64,000 nucleotides of DNA from NCBI RefSeq assembly GCF_029277445.1, contig NZ_CP119566.1, positions 2,172,001 through 2,236,000 on the forward strand. The letters run 5' to 3'. The notes under the pieces are model-generated. The model searched no databases, was not told the DNA's origin, and saw only the letters and a program-made list of their open reading frames with translations. How positions within the stretch are numbered: position 1 is the stretch's first letter; each line of letters opens with the position of its first letter. Source of the DNA: Pararhizobium qamdonense (GTDB taxonomy: Bacteria; Pseudomonadota; Alphaproteobacteria; Rhizobiales; Rhizobiaceae). Positions 36,256 through 45,968 of the stretch are shown here, in pieces. The translations under genes and the position numbers were made by a program.

Positions 36256-37485
36256 ATGCTCGATTGGGAAAATATCTTCGCGACGCGGTCTTCACGGATG
36301 CGCGCCTCGGAAATCCGCGAATTGCTGAAACTGTTGGACCGTCCCGACATCATCTCGTTTGCCGGCGGCATTCCGGATCCGGCGCTGTTTCCGGACGAAG
36401 AGTTCAAGACTGCCTATGCCGATGTTTTCGGTGGACCGACGGTGAGCGCCGCGCTGCAATATTCGGTCAGCGAAGGCTATCTGCCGCTGCGCCAATGGCT
36501 GGCCGGCCGGATGGCCGCGATCGGCATCCCGTGCGAGCCGGAGAACATCCTGATCACATCCGGATCGCAGCAGGCACTCGATTATCTTGGCAAGCTGTTC
36601 CTCTCGCCCAACGACACGGCACTGGTCACCTGGCCGACCTATCTTGGCGCGCTGCAGGCCTTCAATGCCTATGAGCCGTCCTATGATCAGCTGTCGCCTG
36701 GCGGCAACCGCACGCCGCAGACCTATCGCGATGTGGCAGCGGAAGCCGGCGGGCGGGTGAAATTTGCCTATATGTCGGCCGAGTTTGCCAATCCGACCGG
36801 CGAAACGCTGGATCTGGCCGCGCGCGAAAAGGTCCTCGATCTTGCCGAGGAACTCGATATCGCCGTGATCGAGGATGCCGCCTATCAGTCGCTGCGCTAC
36901 GACGGCGAGGCCGTTCCACCGATGCTGGCGCTTGAGATCGCCCGCAAGGGGTCGATCAACGACACAAGGACGATCTATTGCGGCAGTTTCTCCAAGACTC
37001 TGGCACCAGGGCTTCGCGTCGGTTTCGTGGTTGCGGCCATGCCGATCATCCGCAAGCTGGTGCTGATGAAGCAGGCGGCCGACCTGCATTCCTCGACCAT
37101 CAACCAGATGGCCATCTGCCATGTGGCCGAGCGTGGTTTTGACGCGCAGGTCAACAAGATCCGCGCCGTCTACAGCAAGCGGCGCGACGCCATGCTGGCC
37201 GCACTCGGAAAATACATGCCGAATGGCGTCAGCTGGACGGTGCCCGAAGGCGGCATGTTCGTCTGGCTGACCCTACCGGCGGGCATGGACGGCGCCGACC
37301 TTCTCGCCAAATCGCTGGTCACGGCCAAGGTCGCCTTCGTTCCCGGCAAGGCCTTCTTCGCCGACGGCTCCGGCGCCAACACGCTGCGCGTCAGCTTTTC
37401 CTGCGCCGACGAGGCCATGATCGAAGAGGGCATCTCCCGCCTCGGCCGCCTGATCGGCGAAGAGGCGGCAGCGATTGCTGCATAG
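36256..37485 (+). CDS. PLP-dependent aminotransferase (class I/II, 2-aminoadipate type)
   Basis: A 409-residue fold-type I aminotransferase of the LysN/MocR-C-terminal group. Signature parts are 'ISFAGGIPDPALFPDEEF', 'LQYSVSEGYLPLRQWLA', 'ILITSGSQQALDYLGKLF', 'YMSAEFANPTGETL', and the PLP lysine in 'YCGSFSKTLAPGLRVGFVVA'. It lacks the MocR DNA-binding domain, so it is an enzyme. Substrates of this group are aromatic, branched or 2-aminoadipate-type amino acids. GAGGAAA precedes the ATG. A strong terminator hairpin follows. Confidence 0.93.
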   Translation: MLDWENIFATRSSRMRASEIRELLKLLDRPDIISFAGGIPDPALFPDEEFKTAYADVFGGPTVSAALQYSVSEGYLPLRQWLAGRMAAIGIPCEPENILITSGSQQALDYLGKLFLSPNDTALVTWPTYLGALQAFNAYEPSYDQLSPGGNRTPQTYRDVAAEAGGRVKFAYMSAEFANPTGETLDLAAREKVLDLAEELDIAVIEDAAYQSLRYDGEAVPPMLALEIARKGSINDTRTIYCGSFSKTLAPGLRVGFVVAAMPIIRKLVLMKQAADLHSSTINQMAICHVAERGFDAQVNKIRAVYSKRRDAMLAALGKYMPNGVSWTVPEGGMFVWLTLPAGMDGADLLAKSLVTAKVAFVPGKAFFADGSGANTLRVSFSCADEAMIEEGISRLGRLIGEEAAAIAA

Positions 37486-37506
37486 TCCCGCTCAATCAGA
37501 GCGTTG

Positions 37507-37541
37507 ATATTGGGGCATCGCTGAGCACGTTGCCCCAATAT
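37507..37541. terminator. bidirectional hairpin terminator
   Basis: ATATTGGGGCA (37507-37517) pairs perfectly with TGCCCCAATAT (37531-37541). It lies between the convergent aminotransferase and phosphoglycerol transferase-like genes and can end both transcripts. Confidence 0.75.
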
Positions 37542-37576
37542 TTGGTATTTGAGCTGCTTCTGGAAGCGGCTCGCTT

Positions 37577-39196
37577 CTACATGCTGGGTTCGATCCCCCA
37601 CAGTCGGTCGCGCACCGCATAATCGGACAAAATTGCATCATTCAGCAGGTTCAGCCCCATTTGCCCGGCCAGTGTCGTTTGACCGGACAAAAGAGAAACG
37701 CCAAGGGCCGCTTTTCGGCCAGGAAGGGTGTAGCCGAGCGCCTCCAGCAGCGTTGGATAGGTATCGACCATGGTTGCTGCGGTTGCGTTGAGCTGGGGCG
37801 CAAGCCCATCCTTCAGGAGGATGAATGTGTTTTTCCGGTCTTTGCTTTTCAATTGCCGGTAGATTTCGTTGCGCATGGCGAGATGATCACTCTGAACAAC
37901 GACGACTGTGTTCTTCAGAAGACCTGTCTTGCCCAATTTGTCGATGAAGGCCTCAGCAAGTTTGTTGGTGCAATAGTAGGCTTGCAACGTTTTGTTTGGC
38001 AGCGCCATGACATCGGGATCGGCAAGACAGCTGCGCGAGATGTAACCCGCAGGGCTATGTCCGCCAATGGTGGTCATCGTCACACCAAAGGGTTTTTTCA
38101 AGCCGGACAGGGCGGTGATTTCCTTGAAGGCGGCATCGAACAGATCCTCGTCGTCGATACCCCACGGATTGATGGGCACTCCCAGTGCGTTGACACGTGT
38201 AGGGTAGTTTGCACCGATCTGTTCGTAGCCAATTCCCTTTTGATAGCTATGCGCGCTTACGAATCCGTCAGTTCCGGCAAATTCCAGCTTTGCGCCTTTC
38301 ATAAACGTCAGATTATAGCCGTCACGGACCAGAATATCGCTGAGGCACACTGCTTTTGGAAGCAGGGCATCGACGTTGCCAAAGTCATTGCGGTCGATCG
38401 CGCCCAAGCCCAGCAATGGTGTTCCGCAGTTGCTGGCAACGTGGCCCGCGAGTGTCCAATTGGTCATTTCCGATTCGGCGATGCCGGTTGCCGAGAAACC
38501 CCGGTTTTCCAGACGTTTCAAAGGCGATGCCGCTTTTCCAAACAGGCTTTCGTCCCAAAGGGTCCGCTCTGTGCTTTCGAGATAGATTTGGATCAGATTG
38601 GGTTGCTGGCCTTGCGGCGTTGTTGCCAAGGAAGCATCGCTGAAATGGTCCATGAGGTTGGCTTGATCGGAAGCATTGGCGCGCATGACATGATCGCCAA
38701 TTCCGAGCGTAAACGGATTAAGCAAGAGGCAAGGAACGGTCAGCCAACTGCCGAGGGTCTGCATCCTGTGATGACCACGCGCGGCCTGCCGCCAGCATAC
38801 AAACACCAAGATGAACGGCAGCAATTCCAGCGCTATCTGAAACGCCACAGAACTCACAACACCGTTTGATTCCATGTCGTATTGAAAATGGAACAGGATC
38901 GGAGCAAGGGAGAAATAGCCGAAAATCCGCACGAAGACATACCAGATCATCAGCATCGATAGCGGGATCAAAGGAAGCCACCAGCCGCTGGTTGGGCGTC
39001 CGTTGGACAGCTTCCTGCCAAAACCGGCGGCGATCAGGATGAGGAACAGAAGCGGAAATCCATAAAGGATCAGTTTTTTGTCCTCGTCCATTGTTTTCAC
39101 GGCAATGTTAAGGACCGCGATTGTGAATATCGCCGCCCAGATCATCCAATAAGGACGTGTCGGTTCCGACCGGTCGGCCTTCCAAAATTTCCACAT
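37577..39196 (-). CDS. OpgB/CgmB-like phosphoglycerol transferase (sulfatase family)
   Basis: A 539-residue inner-membrane enzyme. Four to five membrane segments occupy about residues 18-175, followed by a periplasmic alkaline phosphatase/sulfatase-fold domain. The metal/nucleophile region is 'NLIQIYLESTERTLWDESLF', with Thr as probable nucleophile, and later 'SEMTNWTLAGHVASNCGTPLLG', 'TMTTIGGHSPAGY' and 'VVVQSDHLAMRNE'. These match OpgB, which transfers phosphoglycerol from phosphatidylglycerol to periplasmic glucans; in Sinorhizobium, CgmB does this on cyclic beta-1,2-glucan. Substrate assignment is inference. Promoter region lies in the 200-base gap to rocB. Confidence 0.83.
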   Translation of the reverse strand: MWKFWKADRSEPTRPYWMIWAAIFTIAVLNIAVKTMDEDKKLILYGFPLLFLILIAAGFGRKLSNGRPTSGWWLPLIPLSMLMIWYVFVRIFGYFSLAPILFHFQYDMESNGVVSSVAFQIALELLPFILVFVCWRQAARGHHRMQTLGSWLTVPCLLLNPFTLGIGDHVMRANASDQANLMDHFSDASLATTPQGQQPNLIQIYLESTERTLWDESLFGKAASPLKRLENRGFSATGIAESEMTNWTLAGHVASNCGTPLLGLGAIDRNDFGNVDALLPKAVCLSDILVRDGYNLTFMKGAKLEFAGTDGFVSAHSYQKGIGYEQIGANYPTRVNALGVPINPWGIDDEDLFDAAFKEITALSGLKKPFGVTMTTIGGHSPAGYISRSCLADPDVMALPNKTLQAYYCTNKLAEAFIDKLGKTGLLKNTVVVVQSDHLAMRNEIYRQLKSKDRKNTFILLKDGLAPQLNATAATMVDTYPTLLEALGYTLPGRKAALGVSLLSGQTTLAGQMGLNLLNDAILSDYAVRDRLWGIEPSM

Positions 39197-39404
39197 TTTG
39201 TAGTTTTCCGCAATCTATCGTAGTGATAGTGTTGCGGGAATTTACGGATGAAGTACTAACGGCAGGTTGAAATCTCAACCGGGACGATTGCTTTCACGAA
39301 ACGCATTGAAAAAACTCAATCGAATGTCCCTGCGGTTCCATTGGTCTGATGCAAGTGAATTGTTGCCGTGGCAGCGCAAGCCGCCGGTAAAGTCAGCCAG
39401 CCGC

Positions 39405-41075
39405 TTAATCTTCCTCTGAAAGGCAGGCGAGAGCAGCCTCGTAGATGATGTCGGGCAGGATTTCGAATGTGTAGGGCATGTGGAGGCGCTCCCATTTCTG
39501 GTGGTAGTCGCGGCCCCAAGGGCCGATATTGACAACGGGATAGGACAGAAGTCCGTCCGGTGCCTGGTCGACGAAGGCCGAGCAGGGGGTGTTGTCTGAA
39601 AGAAGCTGTGTCTGTCCGGCGGCTGGCCTATGTCCGAAGAAGCTCATGTCGGAAATGCCGGCGAAGAACTGTTTGGGCTTGATGCTTGTCTTGTGCCGTT
39701 TCGCGCATGCCGTGGCGGCCCCCATGATGGCGTTTTCGAATGTTCTGCCGTGTTCTGCGGCGCTGTCCAGATGCACGCGCGGATAGTGCAGCGTCGAGAA
39801 ACCGATGATCACCAGCGGGCCTTCGAGGCCGGCTTCGGCGAGCGTTGCCGCAACGATCTGGCGGGTGATCGATAGCGGGTCTTCGCCGTTTGCCAGGGAT
39901 TGATCGAGCGCCTTCAGGCGGGCAACTGCCGCCTCTCCGCCATGCGATAGGGCAAGTTGGTAGAGCTCGGCATAGGTGAGGACCTGTCCCTCATGGGATT
40001 CTGCGCGGCCCGAGCCCTGGCGCTCGAAGAAGGCTTTTGCGTTGCGTGCCTGCGCGTCGAGCGCCGTGCGCAAGGCTGCGGTGGCAAGGGCGTGGAACGC
40101 GGTCAGAACATCGTCCGGCGTGCGCTGATGCGTCAGCCAGTTGAACGACAGCCAGACATGCGCTGGGGTCGTCACCTCGTAGCCGTGGCGGACGTCTTTG
40201 GCTTCGAGGCAGACCGGGGCGGGGGAGATCTCGCCATGGGCTTCGTCGCAGAGGGCGCTGTTCGTCTCCATCGCTCGCATGATTTCGGCACCGATCAGAT
40301 GAGCGCTGACGCCGTCGAAGGCATAGCCGGCATGGGTGGGACGGCCGGCGACGAAGGCAAACGGCGAAAACTTGCCGACCGATCCGAGATAGACGGCGCG
40401 GCCTTCTTCGCCGTCGCCATCATCGCCGCTGGCGTCGAGATTGATGCCGCCGATGATGTCGAGATCGAATTTTTGCGCAATCGCGGGCAGGGCGTCGCGC
40501 AGGGACCGCATGCCGCGCGACCGGTTTTCCTCATCCGGCGTTGCGACGAACAGCAGATTGCCGGGCGGTTCGTCCAGCCCGGCAAAGCGCTCCAAGGCAG
40601 CAATGCCGGCGGCCAGGCCGCTCTTCATATCGAGCAGGCCCCGGCCGGCCAGGAAATTGCCGGTCAGCAAATCGGCCAGCGCCTTGTCTTCGGCCGGATT
40701 GCGGGTCTTCGCCGTGAGCTCGTCGATCAGGGCTGCGGTGAGGGCTTCCGGTTCGCAGGCAAGCGAGACCAGGGAGCTGTAATTGGCAATCGACACCGTG
40801 TCGAAATGCCCGGCGAGAACCAGACACCGGCGGCCCTTGCCGCGCACCAGCGCCAGCACATTCTGCCGGGCCGGCGTTCCGTGGCTGTCGATGGCCAGAA
40901 GGTTTTCCGGATGCTTCTGGAAATAGGGTCTAGCGCCGAGCAGGTCCATCAGGCAGCTTGAAAATGCGGCTTCGCCATCGCTTTCCGTGACACTCGGCCA
41001 GCGCGTCATTTCAATCGAAAGCGCGCCGGCACGGGACAGGGAGTTGCGAAGGGATGGTCGGTCGGCAGACGGCAT
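39405..41075 (-). CDS. rocB: M20-family peptidase, RocB-like arginine utilisation protein
   Basis: A 556-residue zinc hydrolase. Family features are 'SVTESDGEAAFSSCLMDLLGARPYF' near the N-terminus, the metal-binding 'VLAGHFDTVSI' (His and Asp) and 'AGRGLLDMKSGLAAGIAALE' (Asp), 'VATPDEENRSRGMRSLRDALP' (catalytic Glu pair) and a C-terminal His in the closing region. The 550-residue length and sequence style match RocB, a protein of arginine degradation loci with unproved activity. It is divergent from an Lrp/AsnC-type regulator over 174 bases, as expected for an amino acid catabolic gene. Confidence 0.85.
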   Translation of the reverse strand: MPSADRPSLRNSLSRAGALSIEMTRWPSVTESDGEAAFSSCLMDLLGARPYFQKHPENLLAIDSHGTPARQNVLALVRGKGRRCLVLAGHFDTVSIANYSSLVSLACEPEALTAALIDELTAKTRNPAEDKALADLLTGNFLAGRGLLDMKSGLAAGIAALERFAGLDEPPGNLLFVATPDEENRSRGMRSLRDALPAIAQKFDLDIIGGINLDASGDDGDGEEGRAVYLGSVGKFSPFAFVAGRPTHAGYAFDGVSAHLIGAEIMRAMETNSALCDEAHGEISPAPVCLEAKDVRHGYEVTTPAHVWLSFNWLTHQRTPDDVLTAFHALATAALRTALDAQARNAKAFFERQGSGRAESHEGQVLTYAELYQLALSHGGEAAVARLKALDQSLANGEDPLSITRQIVAATLAEAGLEGPLVIIGFSTLHYPRVHLDSAAEHGRTFENAIMGAATACAKRHKTSIKPKQFFAGISDMSFFGHRPAAGQTQLLSDNTPCSAFVDQAPDGLLSYPVVNIGPWGRDYHQKWERLHMPYTFEILPDIIYEAALACLSEED

Positions 41076-41249
41076 TTCGGTCTATCCTCTAACTTTTCGA
41101 ATGGCCTCATGGGATCAGGCCTATGAACTCTACCGAGCGGCTTCTTGAAGCGAAATGGCAATTTTATGGAAATATGCTTGATATTTTTGGCGAAATGACA
41201 GGGTATGCTGGCATAATGACACGAGGCGTACAATCTAAGGCATGACGTC

Positions 41250-41666
41250 ATGGACAATACCGACCGCCGCCTGCTGGCAATCTTGAGAACCGATGGCCGC
41301 GCCTCGATCTCGAAACTGGCGGAACTGTTGAAAATATCGCGCGGTACGGTGCAAAACCGGATCGACCGGCTCACCGCCGATGGGGTCATTGCCGGCTTTA
41401 CCGTGCGCATTGCAGCGGCCGAAGACCCGCACGCCGTCCGCGCCGTCATGCTGATCGAGATTACCGGTCAGAAAACCATATCGGTGGTCAAGGTGCTGCG
41501 CGGCATCCCGGAAATCCGGGCGCTGCACACGACCAACGGCGCCTGGGATCTGGTGGCCGAAATCGAAACCGAAAATCTGTCCGAATTCGACCGTGTCCTG
41601 CGTCATGTCCGGGCTCTGGACGGGGTCTCCAAATCGGAGACCAGCCTGTTGCTGACAACGATTTGA
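41250..41666 (+). CDS. Lrp/AsnC-family transcriptional regulator
   Basis: A 138-residue regulator with an N-terminal HTH ('TDRRLLAILRTDGRASISKLAELLKISRGTVQNRIDRLTADGVI', range about 3-47) and a RAM domain ('LRGIPEIRALHTTNGAWDLVAEIETEN' with the conserved G-x-x-D). It is divergent from the RocB-like gene and is the probable arginine- or amino acid-responsive switch for it. Confidence 0.92.
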   Translation: MDNTDRRLLAILRTDGRASISKLAELLKISRGTVQNRIDRLTADGVIAGFTVRIAAAEDPHAVRAVMLIEITGQKTISVVKVLRGIPEIRALHTTNGAWDLVAEIETENLSEFDRVLRHVRALDGVSKSETSLLLTTI

Positions 41667-41678
41667 GAAGGCCTGTGC

Positions 41679-42725
41679 CTATACATGCGGTCCAAGCAGG
41701 GACAGATCAGCCTCTCCAAGCCGGTCCTTGGCCGTGCGGACCTGGTGCCAGTAGGGGTAGAGGATCGGCGGGGCGCTGACATCGTCGAGGCGCTGGCGTT
41801 CGTCTTCGGTGAGGATCAGCTCGGCGCTGGCGAGATTGTCCTGGAACTGGGCTTCCGTACGGCCGCCGATGATGACGGAGGTGACGGCCTTGCGGCCGAT
41901 CAGCCAGGCGAGCGCAACCTGCGCGCCGGAAACATTGCGGCTTTCGGCGATCTCGACGAGGACATCGACGATATTCCACAACCGGTCCTCGTCGCGGATC
42001 GGCGGTTCGTCCCATCCGGCCAGCTGCCGCGAGCCTTCCGCCGTCTTGTTGCGGCGGTGCTTGCCGGAGAGCAGGCCGCCGGCAAGCGGGCTCCACACGA
42101 GCACACCGAGCCCCTGATCGATGGAGACCGGCAAAAGCTCGTATTCGGCTTCTCGGGCTTCGAGCGTGTAATGGATCTGCTGGCTGACGAAACGCTGGCG
42201 ATGGTCAGCCGCGCTGACGCCGAGCGCCTTCATGATATGCCAGCCGGAAAAATTGGAGCAGCCGATATAGCGCACCTTGCCCTGGCGCACGAGCATATCA
42301 AGCGCTTCCATGGTTTCTTCCAGCGGTGTGAGACCATCCCATTCGTGCAACTGGTAAAGGTCGATGACATCGGTCTTCAGCCGCTTCAGGCTCGCCTCGC
42401 AGGCGCGCACCAGATGATGGCGCGACGATCCGGCATCGTTTGGCCCTTCGCCCATCGGGAAACGGGCCTTGGTTGCAAGCAGCACGCCATCACGGCGCTT
42501 GCCGATGATCTCACCGACGATCTCTTCGGAGACACCCTGCGAATAGACATCCGCCGTATCGATCAGGTTGACTCCGGCATCCAGAGACATATCGACGAGC
42601 TTGCGGGCTTCCGCAACGCCGAGGTCGCCGACGGTCTTGGCCCAGCCCTTGCCGCCAAAGGTCATGGTGCCGACGGTCAGTGCCGAAACCTTGAGGCCGG
42701 AGCGGCCGAGAAGACGATAGTCCAT
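41679..42725 (-). CDS. aldo/keto reductase
   Basis: A 348-residue AKR of the general stress/YajO-like group. Catalytic residues: Asp and Tyr in DTADVYSQGVSEE, Lys in LLATKARFPMG, His in LYQLHEWDG. Cofactor loop: 'TSVIIGGRTEAQFQDNL'. The enzyme should reduce aldehydes or ketones with NADPH; substrate unknown. It converges on the Lrp-type gene with only 12 bases between. It is not closely related to the shorter reductase at 9345-10190. Confidence 0.92.
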   Translation of the reverse strand: MDYRLLGRSGLKVSALTVGTMTFGGKGWAKTVGDLGVAEARKLVDMSLDAGVNLIDTADVYSQGVSEEIVGEIIGKRRDGVLLATKARFPMGEGPNDAGSSRHHLVRACEASLKRLKTDVIDLYQLHEWDGLTPLEETMEALDMLVRQGKVRYIGCSNFSGWHIMKALGVSAADHRQRFVSQQIHYTLEAREAEYELLPVSIDQGLGVLVWSPLAGGLLSGKHRRNKTAEGSRQLAGWDEPPIRDEDRLWNIVDVLVEIAESRNVSGAQVALAWLIGRKAVTSVIIGGRTEAQFQDNLASAELILTEDERQRLDDVSAPPILYPYWHQVRTAKDRLGEADLSLLGPHV

Positions 42726-42833
42726 GATGATGTCCCGATCTGTTTGACATGCAAAGCCCAGGCTAAGCTAGTCGCAGTCCTGCGAAATGGAAGAGGTGGG
42801 CTGTTGACCACCCCCTGATTTCCCCGTCGCTGT

Positions 42834-44735
42834 TCAGTCCTTCGCCAGCACGATCACGCGGTCGGCGGCGTTGTATTGCAGCTTTGCCGACTTTGCCGGA
42901 TTGACCGTGACGCCGCCGAGGCGGCGCTGGTCGGCGTCCTCGTCCCGCTGGCGGCGGTAGCCGATCGCCACTTCGCCGCGCCGCAGGGCTGCGAGGCAGA
43001 TCGTGTAGAAGGTGACGGGTTCGCTGATCGTGACGTAATCGCTGACCGGACGCATGTAGATTTCCGATCCGTCCTCATCGAGCAACTCGTCGAAGATCGC
43101 GGCCATGCGCTCGTTTTCCGACGCCTGCGCCAGCATCAGGCTGACCAGCTTGTTGCTGACGACGAAATCGTCGGCGCGGGTGACCTCGGCCAGCTCGCGG
43201 TTGCGCACATCCGTCATCTCGCTGACGACGCTGATGTGGCGGCCGGCATGTTCTGCGATCTTGCGCAGCTGCAGGAGGGTGACCAGCGTTCGGGTGTCGG
43301 CCGGCTGCGGGGTCATATGGTCGCTATAGCCCAGCACCAGGACGTGGTCGTAGCTGGGGATATCCAGCGCATTGAGTTCGGCGCGGTTGCTGGTATCGAC
43401 GATGCGGTAATCGACAGCCATATTGCCGTTGGCGACCTTCAGGGCCGCGATATCGTCTTCGAGTTCGGGCGTATCGGCTGCAATCGTCAGCAGGGAGCCC
43501 GGTGCGACGTATCGCGACAGTTCGAAGGTGATGATCGGCCCGCGCCGGTTCCAGCCGAGCAGGAGAGTGCGCTCCGGCCCTTGCTTTCGTGCTTCCGGTG
43601 CCAGGATGGCGTCTTTCTCGATATGGATGTCGCTGCCGCCGGAATTGATGGCGGCATCGTCCTCGGCGATGATGACGGCGCGTTCGCCCGGCTTGAAGAT
43701 GCGGCCGGGCGGCGGGTTGAGATGAACCTTGCCGTCCGCATCGCAGAGGCCGATCAGCGTCGATGTCTCATAGGCCATGACGGCGGCGGCAAAGCTCTTG
43801 CCGGTGATGTAGGGCTGTTCCAACGTATAGATTTCGCAGCCGTCGAAATCGAGCAGCTCGGAATAGACGGCGCTCAAGCCGGACTGGCGGCTGGAATGCA
43901 CGACGATGCGGGAAATCAGGTCGTCGGCCAAAATGAGCTGAAGCTCGTTGCCGCCGACGATGCGGGCCACTTCGGCGTTCTTGCTGTTTCGGATTTCTGC
44001 GGCGATCTGGTAGGGCTTGGCGCGGCGGCCGGGGGCGTTGACCAGTGCCAGCACGCTCTTGATCACCTGCGAATCCGGATCGTCGCCTTCGGGCGACAGA
44101 ACGATGACGGAGCGCGAGGTTTCCGGATTGACGATATTGAGGTCGTAGAGGTCGGTCGGATCGCCGCTGCGGCAGATGATCCTGGTATTCTTGAGGTCAG
44201 CCACCTTGGTGGCGATCTCGTCCTCCATCTCCACCTTGTCCTTGCTCGCCATGATGACGATGCGCGGCTTCTTGCGGCTGCTATTGGCGATCACCAGTTC
44301 CGAAATCACGTCGAAGATCGAGGGCGACCAGTTGAGAATGATCGTGTGGTCGTTTTCCAAGACCTGCGAACGGCCCTTGCGCAACTCGTCCAGCTTGTTT
44401 TCAAGGCCTGAGCTCAAGACGCCGATCAGGGCCGAGAAGACGAAGATGCCGGCAATCGTGACGAATAGCGAAACGCCGCGAAAGCTCCAGCCGAGATCGC
44501 CGCCCATCGTTCCGGCATCCATGGTGCGCATCAGCGATTCCCAGGCGCCTTCGATGAAGCTCACCGGCTGGCCGCCCTCCGGGGCGATCTGGGTCAGTGC
44601 CAGGAACGCGCCGGCGATGATGATGACGATCAGCGAGATGATCGCCAGCCAGCCGATCAGCGCGATCGATCCCGCCGCCATGCTCTTGTCGAACTCATAG
44701 CGCAGCCGCGCGCCCCATGACGTTGTCTTGCTCAT
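42834..44735 (-). CDS. CASTOR/POLLUX-related ion channel
   Basis: A 633-residue membrane protein. Two membrane segments (about 22-48 and 82-108) flank a pore-like region 'ESLMRTMDAGTMGGD', followed by a long cytoplasmic part with two RCK/TrkA-like nucleotide-binding domains ('DHTIILNWSPSIFDVISELVIAN', and 'RTLLLGWNRRGPIITFELSRYV'). This is the architecture of bacterial relatives of the plant CASTOR and POLLUX cation channels (DUF1012). Relatives are thought to carry K+ or Ca2+; none is proved here. Single gene, divergent from the ABC transporter operon. Confidence 0.87.
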   Translation of the reverse strand: MSKTTSWGARLRYEFDKSMAAGSIALIGWLAIISLIVIIIAGAFLALTQIAPEGGQPVSFIEGAWESLMRTMDAGTMGGDLGWSFRGVSLFVTIAGIFVFSALIGVLSSGLENKLDELRKGRSQVLENDHTIILNWSPSIFDVISELVIANSSRKKPRIVIMASKDKVEMEDEIATKVADLKNTRIICRSGDPTDLYDLNIVNPETSRSVIVLSPEGDDPDSQVIKSVLALVNAPGRRAKPYQIAAEIRNSKNAEVARIVGGNELQLILADDLISRIVVHSSRQSGLSAVYSELLDFDGCEIYTLEQPYITGKSFAAAVMAYETSTLIGLCDADGKVHLNPPPGRIFKPGERAVIIAEDDAAINSGGSDIHIEKDAILAPEARKQGPERTLLLGWNRRGPIITFELSRYVAPGSLLTIAADTPELEDDIAALKVANGNMAVDYRIVDTSNRAELNALDIPSYDHVLVLGYSDHMTPQPADTRTLVTLLQLRKIAEHAGRHISVVSEMTDVRNRELAEVTRADDFVVSNKLVSLMLAQASENERMAAIFDELLDEDGSEIYMRPVSDYVTISEPVTFYTICLAALRRGEVAIGYRRQRDEDADQRRLGGVTVNPAKSAKLQYNAADRVIVLAKD

Positions 44736-44978
44736 CGATGTCCCCTTGGCCCCGCCACATGCGCCCGGACCGGATTGCAGATATTTCTAATATATTCAAC
44801 AGGTTTAGGCGGCTGAGCGGCAATCCACCCAGTAATGTTCATCGGATTATCCGGCTATCTATCCATAAGACGCTTGTGGCGGGCTGTTTATTCGCCGCCG
44901 GTTGCGCAGGCAGTGTCACATGCCTGTCAAGTGCCGCCACTATCCATCACTCCATCTGTTCACTTGGGATGAAGACCG

Positions 44979-45959
44979 ATGAAGACGTTGCTTGGTGCGT
45001 TCACCGCACTTGTTGCCGCCAGCCTGATCGCCGTTTCGGCGCATGCCGAAAACCTGGTGCTCTACACCAGCCAGCCTAACGAGGACGCGCAGGCCACCGT
45101 CGATGCCTTCAAGGCCGCCAATCCGGGCGTGGATGTTGAGTGGGTACGCGATGGCACGACCAAGATCATGGCCAAGCTGATGGCCGAGATCGAGGCGGGG
45201 AACCCGGTTGCCGACGTGCTTTTGATTGCCGATACCGTGACGCTGCAGCGGATGAAGGAAGCAGGCCAGCTCCTGAACTACACGTCGCCGGAGGCTGCCA
45301 ACTACGATGCGGCGCTCTATGATGTTGATGGCGCCTATTACTCGACCAAGATGATCACCACCGGCATCATCTACAATACGGCGGCATCGCTGAAGCCGGC
45401 CGGCTGGAAGGATCTGACCGAGCCGGAAGCCAAGGGTCTGGTGACGATGCCGAGCCCGCTGACCTCTGGCGCTGCGCTGATCCATGCCCAGACGCTGACC
45501 GGCATCGACGGTTTTGGCTGGGACTACTACAAGGCACTGGCCGAAAACGGCGCCACGGCCGCAGGCGGCAATGGCGGCGTGCTGAAGGCTGTTGCCACCG
45601 GCGAGAAGGCCTATGGCATGGTGGTCGATTTCATGGCGGTCCGCGAAAAAGCCAAGGGCGCACCGGTCGAGTTCGTGTTTCCGGCGGAAGGCGTCAGTGC
45701 CGTGACCGAGCCGGTGGCAATCCTCAAGACCGCCAGGAATGTCGATACGGCCAAGAAGTTCGTCGATTTCCTCCTGTCCGAACCGGGCCAGCAGGTTTCC
45801 GTCAAGCTCGGCTATATTCCGGCCCGCAATGGCGCCGCTCTTCCGGAAGGCTTTCCGGCGCGCGACAGTATCAAGGTTCTGCCAATCGATGCCGCCGCAG
45901 CCGTGAAGAACTCGGAAGGCGACCTGAAGACCTTCTCCGGCATCTTCGGCACCAACTGA
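44979..45959 (+). CDS. Fe(3+)-type ABC transporter, substrate-binding protein
   Basis: A 326-residue periplasmic binding protein with a signal peptide (1-23, ...AVSAHAENLV). It opens 'LVLYTSQPNEDAQATVDAFKAANPGVDVEWVRDGT', the pattern of the FbpA/AfuA and 2-aminoethylphosphonate groups, and includes 'YYSTKMITTGIIYNT'. Substrate could be ferric iron or a phosphonate/sulfonate-like compound; the iron-binding Tyr pair is not clear. It is the first gene of a complete three-gene importer with the downstream permease and ATPase, which follow at 9 bases and a 13-base overlap. Confidence 0.87.
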   Translation: MKTLLGAFTALVAASLIAVSAHAENLVLYTSQPNEDAQATVDAFKAANPGVDVEWVRDGTTKIMAKLMAEIEAGNPVADVLLIADTVTLQRMKEAGQLLNYTSPEAANYDAALYDVDGAYYSTKMITTGIIYNTAASLKPAGWKDLTEPEAKGLVTMPSPLTSGAALIHAQTLTGIDGFGWDYYKALAENGATAAGGNGGVLKAVATGEKAYGMVVDFMAVREKAKGAPVEFVFPAEGVSAVTEPVAILKTARNVDTAKKFVDFLLSEPGQQVSVKLGYIPARNGAALPEGFPARDSIKVLPIDAAAAVKNSEGDLKTFSGIFGTN

Positions 45960-45968
45960 TCGGTTCCC

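Noticed and set aside
42876..44411. 511-codon open frame antisense to the CASTOR/POLLUX-like gene
   Set aside because: Shadow frame caused by codon bias; no ribosome site and no known domain.
44736..44978. possible metal-sensing riboswitch or Fur/Irr box before the Fe3+-type importer
   Set aside because: No convincing palindrome or conserved RNA core could be found by eye.
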